A DNA stretch of 21,060 nucleotides from Candidatus Bipolaricaulota bacterium (GCA_021159105.1 JAGGSM010000028.1:1-21060), one strand, 5' to 3'; positions 6,732-15,271 are shown, numbered from the stretch's first letter. Numbers and translations are program-made. The notes: generated by a model from the letters alone, not told the origin.

Positions 6732-9223
6732 TTTGCCACATCGCTTAGCTGGTCATGCTCTGCCAGCGCTCCCCTTGCGTTGAACCAGTCCCTGGTCAGC
6801 ACGATCAGGTCCTCCAGGCTACCGGCGCGCTGGGCCGCGACTGGAAGTGATTCGATGAACAGCCTGCCGTAGTTCTTGCTCACTATCCGCTGGTCGGTGA
6901 TGATGACGATCCCGTGATCGGCGGTCGTGCGGATCAACCGCCCCACTCCCTGCCGCAGCTTAAGGATCGCCCGCGGGATCGACAGGTCGTAGAACGGGTC
7001 CTTTCCCCCTTCGCTCATGCTGTCGGCAAGCGCGGAGAAGACTGGATCGCTGGGGACGGGGAAGGGAAGACGGGTGATAATGAGGATCTCAAGTGCCTCC
7101 CCCGGCAGGTCGACCCCTTCCCAGAAGCTGTCCGTTCCCAGGAGGATCGCAGGACCGTCCTCTCCCCTAAACTGCTCGATCAGCTTGCTGCGTGGCCCGT
7201 CGATCCCCTGCGCAAGGACGAGAACATCATCATCCAGGGCATCGTGGACAGCGCGCAGTAGCCTGTAGGAGGTGAACAGGATGAGGATCTTTCGCCCCAC
7301 ATCGCGCGCCATCCTCTGCGCGCTCTCGGCCAACGCCGCGGCATACTCCTCCGCCTGCGTGACCGGAGGGAGGAAGCCTGGGATGACGAGCTTCATCTCA
7401 TCCTCGTAGGAGAAGGGGCTAGCGACGACAGCGGACTCGATGGGGACCGGTGCTTCGGACAGACCAAGCGACTCTTCTAGGTAGGTGAAGTCCCCCCTCT
7501 GCGAGAGGGTAGCGGAGGTGAGCACGAGAGAGGCGATGCGAGGGTAGAGGGACTTCTGCAGGAACGGCGCCACGCTCAACGGGGAGGAGTGAAGGTACAC
7601 CTCATCGTGTACGAACTCGTACCAATGGACGCTGTTCTCATCCGGATCGGAGAAGATACGGCCGAATACGGCCATGATCTCCTCCCCTTCGGAGATCAGG
7701 CCATCCGCCTCATGCACAATCTCCGGCGTATCAGCGGCATCAGCGAGTGACTCGATCGATCGAGTCAGTGTTCCAAGCTCGCGCACCACCTCCCCCATCA
7801 GCTCGACGAACGGGGACAGATCGGGTGATCTTCCCCTGCCTTGCGGTAGGCCGTGCGCGATCGTTGAGAAGAGGCCGCTGTTCGCCGTGCGCAGCGTGGC
7901 AAGGAGGTCGTGTAGCTTCCTCACTCGCGCATCGCTTCGCGCGAACGGCAGGCGAGAGAGCCAGCCGCCATTGCGGTTGCGAAGGGGGTGTTCTATCGCC
8001 CGCAGGAGGGAGTCCGTGGTGTGCACGGAGAGCGTCGCCGTGAATGCCTGCCGCGCGGCCGTCTCCATGGCGTGGGCCTCATCGACGATGAGACAATCGT
8101 AGTCACCAAGGATCCCTTGATCGCTCTGCTGGTCGGCGAGGAGGAGGGAATGGTTGACGACAACCAGGTCGCTTCCACGCGCTCGCCGCCGCGCGGCGAC
8201 AGAGAAGCAGTCGTCATACAACGGGCACGATTGTCCGAGGCAGCGGTGCGGATCGTCGTACAGCCTACGCCACAGGCCAGCTGCCCGCCGATCGCTGAGG
8301 AAGGCCGTGTTCTCCTCAATATCCCCGGTGTTGGTGGTGAACAACCAGCGGGCGAGGGGAGCCAGGCTGGTGAGCAGCTCCCGATCGAGCCCCGCGATCA
8401 GCTCACTGATGACGATCTGCCAGCGGCGCAGGCAGATGTAGTTGCTCCTACCCTTGAGGAGCGAGACGTGCGCCGATGGTAGGATGTGCGAGGTGAGAAA
8501 GGGGATGTCCTTGTGAAAGACCTGCTCCTGAAGCTGCTTCGTGCGGGTAGACAGGACGATCCTCCCCCCTTCATGGTCGCGCAGATGGATGAGGGCGGGG
8601 ATGAGGTAGGAGAAGGTCTTTCCAGTACCCGGACCAGCCTCGACTATCAGCGTCCCCCCAGTCTCTAGTACGCTATGCACCCTCCTCGCCATCTCTTCCT
8701 GTCCCGCGCGCGGCTCAAACCCGGGGAGATCAGCGGCCAGCGGTCCATCCGGTGCAAGGAGCACATCAAGGCTGAGATCACGCGGAACGTCCTGATGGAG
8801 ATCGGCCACATTACCGGTCTCTTCCTCCTCCAGATGGGCAAACGGCACCATGCTCTGCATCAGATCACTGTGCGGTGGGGAGAGGATCTGCGCAAGGAGG
8901 GTGAGAAGGTCTGGGGATAGACGCAGGAAGCCCGCGATCAACGAAGAAAAAAGGGAGAACAGCCTGTTGGCGCTGTCTCCCTCTTCTATAGCATAGTAGT
9001 CACACAGCCCTGCAAGCGAGTGATCGGCGAGCGTTGGAAGGAGCGTTCGCCCTAGCAGACGAAGGCTCACCGCCTCATCGCGCCTCTCGTAGGCGACGCG
9101 AAGGGCCCCTTCACCTCTTGCCTCATCCGCAGCGGCGCGCTCCCCAGAAAGGAAGAGGACCGGTCCTTCTTGGCCTACGATCAGGACCCTTTCCAGGCCG
9201 AGCTCTTTCCAGGGAAGCTGCAT
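6728..9223 (-). CDS. dinG: DinG/XPD-type iron-sulfur DNA helicase with degenerate exonuclease-like N terminus
   Basis: A superfamily 2 5'-3' DNA helicase of 831 residues, thought to unwind D-loops, R-loops and forked structures during repair. The ATPase motifs are clear: Walker A EAGPGTGKT (195-203) and the DEAH box in LIVDEAHAM (378-386). Motifs FTSYR, GTDSFWEGVDLPG and QGVGRLIRT lie in the C-terminal half. Four cysteines (264, 328, 333 and 339) are placed to bind the 4Fe-4S cluster of the XPD/DinG family. The first 150 residues have the look of the last part of a DnaQ-type exonuclease domain, as in Gram-positive DinG, but lack the catalytic acidic residues. The ATG is 4 bases after the stop of the CBS gene without an SD, implying translational coupling. 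The stop overlaps the next promoter. Confidence 0.9.
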   Translation of the reverse strand: MQLPWKELGLERVLIVGQEGPVLFLSGERAAADEARGEGALRVAYERRDEAVSLRLLGRTLLPTLADHSLAGLCDYYAIEEGDSANRLFSLFSSLIAGFLRLSPDLLTLLAQILSPPHSDLMQSMVPFAHLEEEETGNVADLHQDVPRDLSLDVLLAPDGPLAADLPGFEPRAGQEEMARRVHSVLETGGTLIVEAGPGTGKTFSYLIPALIHLRDHEGGRIVLSTRTKQLQEQVFHKDIPFLTSHILPSAHVSLLKGRSNYICLRRWQIVISELIAGLDRELLTSLAPLARWLFTTNTGDIEENTAFLSDRRAAGLWRRLYDDPHRCLGQSCPLYDDCFSVAARRRARGSDLVVVNHSLLLADQQSDQGILGDYDCLIVDEAHAMETAARQAFTATLSVHTTDSLLRAIEHPLRNRNGGWLSRLPFARSDARVRKLHDLLATLRTANSGLFSTIAHGLPQGRGRSPDLSPFVELMGEVVRELGTLTRSIESLADAADTPEIVHEADGLISEGEEIMAVFGRIFSDPDENSVHWYEFVHDEVYLHSSPLSVAPFLQKSLYPRIASLVLTSATLSQRGDFTYLEESLGLSEAPVPIESAVVASPFSYEDEMKLVIPGFLPPVTQAEEYAAALAESAQRMARDVGRKILILFTSYRLLRAVHDALDDDVLVLAQGIDGPRSKLIEQFRGEDGPAILLGTDSFWEGVDLPGEALEILIITRLPFPVPSDPVFSALADSMSEGGKDPFYDLSIPRAILKLRQGVGRLIRTTADHGIVIITDQRIVSKNYGRLFIESLPVAAQRAGSLEDLIVLTRDWFNARGALAEHDQLSDVAN

Positions 9224-9227
9224 CTGG

Positions 9228-9662
9228 TCAGACGAGGTGCCGGAGGAGATCGATCCTCTTCACCTGCCCCACCAGTCGACCGTACTTATCCACGACGGGG
9301 AGGTTCTTGATGTTCTTCCTGATGATGATCTCTGCCGCTTGCAGATCATCATCGTCCTCGCTGACCACGACCATGTCCTTCTGCATGTACTTACTGACCG
9401 GGTCATTCGATATCTGCTCCAGCTTCTTGGAGATCTGATTCATGTCGGGGATGAATGAGGCCGTGTGAAGCATGTCAAAATACCCCGGGAGGCACGCCCT
9501 GATGATGTCCTTCTCCGATATGAAGCCGATGACCTTGTCCTCTTCATCGACGATCGGCATATTGGGAACACCAGCGCTATCGAGGATAAAGATCAATTCG
9601 CGTATCGATACGTCCTTCTCACACGATGTCAGGTCCTTAGTCATGATGTCGCGAACCTTCAT
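9228..9662 (-). CDS. CBS-pair domain protein
   Basis: A 144-residue soluble protein made of little more than two CBS motifs, a module that binds adenine nucleotides or related ligands. The first runs about 1-60 (VRDIMTKDLTSCEKDVSIRE, then MPIVDEEDKVIGFISEKDII). The second runs about 85-144 (VSKYMQKDMVVVSEDDDDLQ, then LPVVDKYGRLVGQVKRIDLL). A 25-residue linker between them could mediate dimerisation. No catalytic or DNA-binding domain is fused. A strong AGGAGG SD sits 7 bases before the ATG. It lies between a sugar kinase gene (15-base gap) and dinG (4-base gap). A role as an energy-state sensor for the neighbouring kinase is a reasonable guess but is not shown by the sequence. Confidence 0.9.
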   Translation of the reverse strand: MKVRDIMTKDLTSCEKDVSIRELIFILDSAGVPNMPIVDEEDKVIGFISEKDIIRACLPGYFDMLHTASFIPDMNQISKKLEQISNDPVSKYMQKDMVVVSEDDDDLQAAEIIIRKNIKNLPVVDKYGRLVGQVKRIDLLRHLV

Positions 9663-9677
9663 TTCGGGAGCCTCCTG

Positions 9678-10634
9678 TTATAGCTTGTTGATGGAGATTG
9701 TCTCCATGTGCTTCTCGATCCGGTCGATGTCTGAGCAGATCTTCGCTTCGCTCTCCGCGCTTATCATCCCTGCCGCCATGCCAAAGCGTAGTGCATCCTC
9801 CAGGCGTTCACCCTTATTGAGCATGTGCACGATTCCAGCGAGCAGCACGTCATCCGCCCCGACGAAGTTCTTGAACTCGGTCGTCTTTGCGGGGGCGTGT
9901 ATCTCCCACACCCCATCCGCGGTAATCGCGATGTCGCCCGTTACTTCGTGGGAAACGATGACTATGCCCGTACCATCGGCAACGATCTTCTTTCCAGCAT
10001 CGATGATCTCGCTGCGTGTGCCAATGGGGTGGTTATCGACGACCGGTGTTACGCGGATATCTGGCTTAATGATGTACGGCGCGGCGAGGAGTCCACGCGC
10101 CAGCGCGTCTCTCTCCGCGCTGATTACCACCCTCGCTCCCGCCTCTCTTGCCATGCTCGCCAAGACACGGTACATGTCCCCGTCGACTCCGGGAGGGAGG
10201 CTCCCCGCGAGGATGACCCACGTGGCTCGGTTGAGCATCCGCTTATAGCGACGGAGGAAACGGGCTACTTCTTCCGTACTAATGGCCGGGCCGGGCTCAT
10301 TGATCATTATCGGGACGTATTCATGACCGTGCTCGAGCACAATCACGTTAGTGCGCGTTTCCCCGTTCACCCACACGAAGTTCGTCGTCACCCCTTCATC
10401 GCGCAGATCGCGCACGACGACGTGACCGACATGACCGCCGACGAACCCCATCGCCACGTTCTCCACTCCCAGGCGAGATAGGAAGATGCTCATGTTGACC
10501 CCCTTCCCGCCCGCCGATGTATCGCTCCTTCTGGCTCGCGTCAGGAACTCATCCTGCGTTTCCCGTGCCATCTTCAGCTGGTCGACCCAGTAGATCTTGT
10601 CGACCGCTGGATTGGGTGTGACTGTAATGATCAT
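9678..10634 (-). CDS. PfkB-family sugar kinase, 1-phosphofructokinase/LacC-like
   Basis: A ribokinase-fold kinase of 318 residues, closest in layout to 1-phosphofructokinase and tagatose-6-phosphate kinase. The N terminus TPNPAVDKIYWVDQLK (6-21), AGGKGVNMS (41-49), TRTNVIV and the INEPGP motif (111-116) fit that subgroup, as does AGSLPPGV (143-150). Two motifs deviate. The anion-hole sequence GAGD near the catalytic Asp reads GADD (259-262). The usual KPNxxE and VSLGxxG segments are replaced by IIKPDIRVTP and VSHEVTGDIAI. The catalytic Asp262 is retained, so activity is possible but substrate preference may be shifted. The ATG overlaps the miaB stop as ATGA. The CBS protein gene follows after 15 bases. 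Fructose 1-phosphate is the default substrate guess. Confidence 0.82.
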   Translation of the reverse strand: MIITVTPNPAVDKIYWVDQLKMARETQDEFLTRARRSDTSAGGKGVNMSIFLSRLGVENVAMGFVGGHVGHVVVRDLRDEGVTTNFVWVNGETRTNVIVLEHGHEYVPIMINEPGPAISTEEVARFLRRYKRMLNRATWVILAGSLPPGVDGDMYRVLASMAREAGARVVISAERDALARGLLAAPYIIKPDIRVTPVVDNHPIGTRSEIIDAGKKIVADGTGIVIVSHEVTGDIAITADGVWEIHAPAKTTEFKNFVGADDVLLAGIVHMLNKGERLEDALRFGMAAGMISAESEAKICSDIDRIEKHMETISINKL

Positions 10635-11953
10635 TGTGCTCCTTGTGGAACCATAGAATCCACCCGCTTTCCGATCAGCGCGGCTGTTGTTGCATCATCA
10701 ATGGACACGAAGACAAACTCCCCGATTTTCCCTTCCCCATCGATCACGACTGTGCGGTGATCGTCCGTCCGTCCGTACGGCTTATCATCCCGCGTCCTCC
10801 CTTCTATCAGCACATTAACCTCTCTACCAATATACTCTCGATTCTGCGAAATTGCTATCCCCCGCTGTAGATCGAGGACGCGGTGCAAGCGCTCGTTCTT
10901 CACTCCCGGCGGCACGTCGTCCTCCAGGCGAGAGCTCATCGTCAGGGGGCGCGGAGAGTACATGGCAACGAAGATCGATCCGAACCTCGCACTCTCGATC
11001 AGCTCGAGCGTCTCTTCGAAGTCCTGCTCAGTCTCCCCAGGGTAGCCGACGATCAGGTCCGTCGTCACGTTGATCCCTGGAATCAGGCGGCGGGCTTCGG
11101 CGAGGATTGCGAGGAACTCGCGCCGCGTGTAGCCCCGGTTCATCTCGGACAGGATGCGATCGCTCCCCGATTGACAAGCAAGATGAATATGGTTGCAGAT
11201 GTTGTCGTGCGCAGCGATCGTCTCCAGCACGCCGACCGACATGTCCTTGGGGTGTGAGCTGGTGAAGCGAATCCGCGCCACGCCAGTGCGAGCGATCCTC
11301 TCAAGGAGATCAGCGAAACTACCGTACTCCGGGGCATCCGTCCCGTACGAATCCACGTTCTGTCCCAGGAGAAGGACCTCCTGGTAGCCCTCGCGCACGG
11401 CCTCCTCCACCTCGTGCAGGATCGCTTGTGGCTCACGGCTCCTGAGCGGTCCACGCGCGAAGGGGACGACACAGTAGGAACAGAAGTTCGAGCAGCCCTG
11501 CGTGATGGTCACCATCGCGCTCACCTTGCTCTTCCTGTTGTGAGGGACCTCATCGATCCCGCTCGGCCTGATGATGTGGCTGACCCTATCGCCTCTCCTC
11601 TCCTCCAGCCGACGCACGATCTTCGGTATCGTGGCGAGATCGCTCGATCCGAACAGGAAATCGATCGCCTTGAACCTCTTCAGGAGATCCTCGCCCCGCA
11701 CCTGCGCCAGGCAGCCGCCGACCCCGAGGATGACATCGCGCACACGCTTCTGCTCGACGACAGCGCCGATGCGGCCGTACACCTTCTCCTCGGCCTTCTG
11801 CCTGACCATGCACGTGTTGAATATGACGAGGTCAGCATCGGCGAGCGAGTCAGTGAGGGTAAATCCAGCTTGTTCAAGGACGCCAACAATCCCCTCCGAT
11901 TGGTGGATATTCATCTGGCAGCCCCAGGTCTCCACATACATGAGTTTGTTCAT
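10631..11953 (-). CDS. miaB: tRNA-2-methylthio-N6-dimethylallyladenosine synthase MiaB
   Basis: A radical-SAM methylthiotransferase that adds a methylthio group to i6A37 of tRNAs reading U-starting codons. With the ATG at 11953 it is 440 residues long. The N-terminal UPF0004 domain holds the auxiliary-cluster cysteines C12 (ETWGCQMN), C48 (FNTCMVRQKAEEKVYGRIG) and C81 (GGCLAQ). The FNTCxVRxxAE form favours MiaB over MtaB or RimO. The radical-SAM cysteines 154, 158 and 161 lie in TQGCSNFCSYC. A TRAM domain occupies about the last 65 residues. The frame is open upstream to 12064, but the family start is near MNKLMYVETWGC. Only a weak GGAA precedes it, and a promoter-like element ends a few bases upstream. 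It heads the miaB-kinase-CBS-dinG operon. Confidence 0.96.
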   Translation of the reverse strand: MNKLMYVETWGCQMNIHQSEGIVGVLEQAGFTLTDSLADADLVIFNTCMVRQKAEEKVYGRIGAVVEQKRVRDVILGVGGCLAQVRGEDLLKRFKAIDFLFGSSDLATIPKIVRRLEERRGDRVSHIIRPSGIDEVPHNRKSKVSAMVTITQGCSNFCSYCVVPFARGPLRSREPQAILHEVEEAVREGYQEVLLLGQNVDSYGTDAPEYGSFADLLERIARTGVARIRFTSSHPKDMSVGVLETIAAHDNICNHIHLACQSGSDRILSEMNRGYTRREFLAILAEARRLIPGINVTTDLIVGYPGETEQDFEETLELIESARFGSIFVAMYSPRPLTMSSRLEDDVPPGVKNERLHRVLDLQRGIAISQNREYIGREVNVLIEGRTRDDKPYGRTDDHRTVVIDGEGKIGEFVFVSIDDATTAALIGKRVDSMVPQGAQ

Positions 11954-11965
11954 CGCGATCGTTCC

Positions 11966-11994
11966 AATATACCTCATCGCACAAAGGCGATCAA
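11966..11994 (-). promoter_or_regulatory. Probable miaB promoter
   Basis: On the minus strand TTGATC (11994-11989) is followed after 17 bases by TATATT (11971-11966). The -35 matches 4 of 6 and the -10 matches 5 of 6 consensus bases. The predicted transcript start is near 11959, only about 6 bases before the chosen miaB ATG, so the message would be almost leaderless unless translation starts further in. This lies in the 126-base divergent spacer with the lptF-lptD gene. Confidence 0.45.
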
Positions 11995-12079
11995 TGGGAG
12001 GACTGAGGCGACAGATGAGCTCTATCGATTCCCGTTGGGCAGTGAGCCTTGTTTCGCGTATCATCCTTTGATAATGATC

Positions 12080-15000
12080 ATGAAGCGCAGCGACCGATAC
12101 ATCCTTTCCGAGATGATTGGACCGTTTCTCATCTCAGTGGGGGGACTGCTGCTGTTCATCCTCCTCAACTTGATCCTCTCTCTGTCCGACCTCATGGTCG
12201 ACCGGGGCGTTGGGATAGGCGCTCTGGTGCACCTGTTGTTGCTCAAGCTCCCCAGCCTGCTCGTCCTCGCCCTCCCGGTGAGCGGCCTGTTCGCCACCTT
12301 TCTCGGGCTGGGGCGGCTGGTGCACGACAGGGAGGTAATCGCCTTCCAGGCGGCGGGGATCTCGCTGCGTCGGCTCCTCCTCCCGCTCGTCATCGCCGCT
12401 ACCCTGATCGCAGCGGCGGATTTCGCTCTTTACAACTGGGCTGTCCCCTCATCGGAGCACCTCTACCAGCAGACCCTGCGGGGGATCATCTTCCGCGGAG
12501 GCGTGCCGCACGTGCGCGCCAACACCTTCTTCAAGGGGCAGGAAGGGGAGTTCTTCTACGTGCACAGCTACGACGAGAAGACTGGCACGCTGAGTGAGGT
12601 CCTCGTGTACGATGTCACCGGCAAGTTGTTCCCGCAGGCAAAATCAGCTGTCACCATTCTAACGGCCAAGACCGGCCGGTGGCAGGGGGATGCCTGGACC
12701 TTGGATGAGGGAAAGGTGTACGGCTACGATCACGACGGGACGCTCATCTACAGCGGGAGCTTCTCTTCCCTCGAGATAGCAACGGGGGAGATCGGGGCGG
12801 ATTTCCTGTTCGGATCGCGATCCCCCTCGGAGATGAGGATCGGGGAGCTGCGCCAGCAGATCGCCCTGCTGCGCAGGAGCGGAAGCGCGGTCGATGACCT
12901 CATCGTGGAGTGCAATCTGAAGGTCGCGATGCCCATGGCGACGATCGTGTTCGTCCTGTTCGGCGGAGCGACCAGCCTCATCTTCGGCTGGCGGAGCCGG
13001 GCGGTGGGGATCGTCATCGGCTTCGTCCTGGTCGGCTTCTTCCAGGGGGCACTGCTGTGGACGCAGACCCTCGGGCGGCGGGGGATCATCTCGCCACCGC
13101 TCGGGGCGTGGCTCCCAGACATCATCTTCGGGGCGATCGGCGTGCTCCTCTTCCTCCGCCTCGACCGCCTCCATCGCGCATCGATGTGGGGACACCTGCG
13201 AAGGATCCTTCCCTTCTTTCTCATCCTGATCGCAATCGGGCTCCCATCGCTCGGACAAGAGGTTCAACCACTCACCTCAGTGCCGAACGATCCAGTGCAG
13301 ACGGAGAGCCAGGCCTCATCGCTCGACATAAGGTGCGACTCCCTGACCATCTCCAAGGATCACCATCACGTGGTGGCACGCGGCAGTGTGCACCTGATCT
13401 ACGGAAAGACCGTCCTCTCAGCAGACGAGGCCACCGTGACAAAGCAGGAGGGGGATGACTGGCGGCTGGAAGCGAGCGGGAGCGTGAAGCTCGAGGTTGA
13501 GGATGACTTCAGCCTGTACGGTGAGAGGATCGAGGCCACTCTCTCCTATGCGGACGGCTCGTTGAGCACGCAGAGGGCAACAGCGTTCGCCTTCAGCGGA
13601 AGGAGCAGCTTCGTCAACTCCAACGGGGAGACGCACACCCTCATCTACCGCGGAGACCGCGGCACAATCACCTACAACGACGATGGGACACTGGCCCGCG
13701 TCGAGATGACCGAGGCCACCCTGTCCACCTGTGACTGCTGTGGCGGGGCGGCGCTCGCGCAGCCCTACTCCATCGATACGGGCAGGCTTATCCTCTATCC
13801 CGATCAATTGATCGTGGCGTTCAACCTCACCGTGCGTTCATTCGGCCTCGGCGTATTCTGGCTCCCAGTCTACGTGCAGCCGCTCAAGGAGACGCTTGAC
13901 AGCCCGCTGTTTCCAGCGATCGGGAACAGCGGCACGCACGGCTGGTTCTTCAAGTGGAACCTACCGTTCTACCTGAACAAGGACAATTATGGAGCTATCC
14001 TGGTCGACTACTTCAGCCGCTTCCAGGAGGTTGGCCTGGGGGCCGTCCTGCGCTATGCACTTGCCGGACAGCACGGATCGCTGAAGGTCTACTACTTCCC
14101 AGCCGTAGTCGGGGACAGGAAGCTCGAGCTCTCCCTGTCACACACCGCCGATCTTCCTGGCGACTGGAGGATGACGGGAAACGTCTCCTACCGCGAGGAG
14201 GGCGAGGCGCACGCCCTTACCTTCTCCTCCTCGGCGAGTGGGCCGATCGACGAGTGGACCGCGTCCATCTCCGCCTCCCGCAGCAGAACGGAGGAGGACG
14301 ATAAACTGCGCATCGATGAGCGCCTCCCCGAGCTCGCTCTTGCTCGCTCGGCGCTCACCTGGGGAATGCTCTCCTTCACCCCACGAATAAGCATCGGCTG
14401 GTACAGCGAGTGGGAGGGGGAGGAACTGATCGGATCGTCCATGCGCGCGGACGGCGCGCTCACCGTCAGCGTGACGCCGATCACGTTCCTCGGGTTCACA
14501 CTGAAACCGAGCGGATCGCTCCGCTTGACGAGCTATGAGGCGCTTGCCTCGGCCCGTCGCCGCGAGGCGCATTCTCTCTCCCTCTCCGTCTCGCGACCAG
14601 GGATGGCCTTATCGTATGCCTACCAGGAGATCAACGGACAGAGCCCGTTTGCCTTCGATCACCTGGTGGGAAAGAACCACCTCACGTTCAGCTTCGCGAC
14701 GGGGAGCGACCTGGCACTGCGGGTGAGCGGCGGGGTCGATTTCGTCAGCGCCTCATTCGATCCGCTCCAACTGCGCGCTGATTGGTCTCCAGGGGCGAAG
14801 CTCTCCCTCTTAGCAGGCTACAACGTCACGGCGGCCCAGTTCACCGATATCGACCTATCCGGGAGCGCGAAGTCCGGTGACATGAGCGTGCAGTGGGATC
14901 TGCCCTACGATGTGACGGGAGGAAGGTTCAAGGTGGCAACGGTCAAGCTGCAAGCAGGATCATCGCGCGATGCAAAGCTCTCTCTAGTAGGAGAGTTCGA

Positions 15001-15271
15001 CCTGAACCACGTGGAGATCTCCAACCTCACCCTGGATGCGCAGATGATGTACGGTGAGGCCTGGGGGATCAGCCTAGGGGGAAAACTCGATGTCGAGGCG
15101 CAAACGATCGTGGCCCCACGCTTCGGCCTGTTCCACGACTTCTACGACTGCCTGCGGGTAGGGATAGAGCAGCGCAGCGGACAGGTGTGGGTCTACACCT
15201 CGATCCTTGCCTTCCCAGAGGCGATACTGCGTTACGCCCCCAGTTCAACCCAGATCAAGCTGGGAGAATAA
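12080..15271 (+). CDS. LptF/LptG-type permease fused to OstA/LptD-type outer-membrane assembly protein
   Basis: One open frame of 1063 residues joins two parts of a lipid-export machine. Residues 1-365 are an LptF/LptG (YjgP/YjgQ) permease: spans at about 11-36, 50-78, 98-120, 281-305, 308-328 and 342-362, with a periplasmic beta domain (125-250) between spans 3 and 4. Residues 369-392 look like a signal peptide (MWGHLRR, a hydrophobic core, then SLG before Q393). Residues 415-550 form an OstA-like beta domain (DSLTISKDHHHVVARGSVHL). Residues 550-1063 resemble LptD, with STCDCC at 549-554, the FWLPVYVQP segment, many amphipathic strands and a final SILAFPEAILRYA. The start is the ATG at 12080, or 12074 six bases earlier; neither has a clear SD. 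No stop separates the halves, so ribosomes starting at lptF must make the fusion unless it is cleaved after synthesis. folD follows closely. Confidence 0.85.
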   Translation: MKRSDRYILSEMIGPFLISVGGLLLFILLNLILSLSDLMVDRGVGIGALVHLLLLKLPSLLVLALPVSGLFATFLGLGRLVHDREVIAFQAAGISLRRLLLPLVIAATLIAAADFALYNWAVPSSEHLYQQTLRGIIFRGGVPHVRANTFFKGQEGEFFYVHSYDEKTGTLSEVLVYDVTGKLFPQAKSAVTILTAKTGRWQGDAWTLDEGKVYGYDHDGTLIYSGSFSSLEIATGEIGADFLFGSRSPSEMRIGELRQQIALLRRSGSAVDDLIVECNLKVAMPMATIVFVLFGGATSLIFGWRSRAVGIVIGFVLVGFFQGALLWTQTLGRRGIISPPLGAWLPDIIFGAIGVLLFLRLDRLHRASMWGHLRRILPFFLILIAIGLPSLGQEVQPLTSVPNDPVQTESQASSLDIRCDSLTISKDHHHVVARGSVHLIYGKTVLSADEATVTKQEGDDWRLEASGSVKLEVEDDFSLYGERIEATLSYADGSLSTQRATAFAFSGRSSFVNSNGETHTLIYRGDRGTITYNDDGTLARVEMTEATLSTCDCCGGAALAQPYSIDTGRLILYPDQLIVAFNLTVRSFGLGVFWLPVYVQPLKETLDSPLFPAIGNSGTHGWFFKWNLPFYLNKDNYGAILVDYFSRFQEVGLGAVLRYALAGQHGSLKVYYFPAVVGDRKLELSLSHTADLPGDWRMTGNVSYREEGEAHALTFSSSASGPIDEWTASISASRSRTEEDDKLRIDERLPELALARSALTWGMLSFTPRISIGWYSEWEGEELIGSSMRADGALTVSVTPITFLGFTLKPSGSLRLTSYEALASARRREAHSLSLSVSRPGMALSYAYQEINGQSPFAFDHLVGKNHLTFSFATGSDLALRVSGGVDFVSASFDPLQLRADWSPGAKLSLLAGYNVTAAQFTDIDLSGSAKSGDMSVQWDLPYDVTGGRFKVATVKLQAGSSRDAKLSLVGEFDLNHVEISNLTLDAQMMYGEAWGISLGGKLDVEAQTIVAPRFGLFHDFYDCLRVGIEQRSGQVWVYTSILAFPEAILRYAPSSTQIKLGE
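13184..15271 (+). other. Possible internal start: LptD-like part as a separate 695-residue preprotein
   Basis: An in-frame ATG at 13184 begins a textbook signal peptide: basic MWGHLRR, a 14-residue hydrophobic core, and a possible signal peptidase I site SLG before Q25. It leads into the OstA/LptD-like region. No purine-rich SD precedes it (the upstream bases are CGCCTCCATCGCGCATCG), which weakens independent initiation. It may be the fossil start of a once separate lptD, or the segment may act as a seventh membrane span or as an internal cleavage site in the fusion. Confidence 0.35.

Noticed and set aside
11414..12079. An upstream in-frame extension of the lptF-lptD gene (about 220 codons)
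   Set aside because: It lies antisense to miaB, has no family similarity, and the permease begins naturally at MKRSDRYIL near 12080.
13418..14572. Long minus-strand reading frames opposite the lptF-lptD gene
   Set aside because: They are Arg/Glu/Pro/Gly-rich shadows of a GC-rich coding strand, with no recognisable domains or SD sites.
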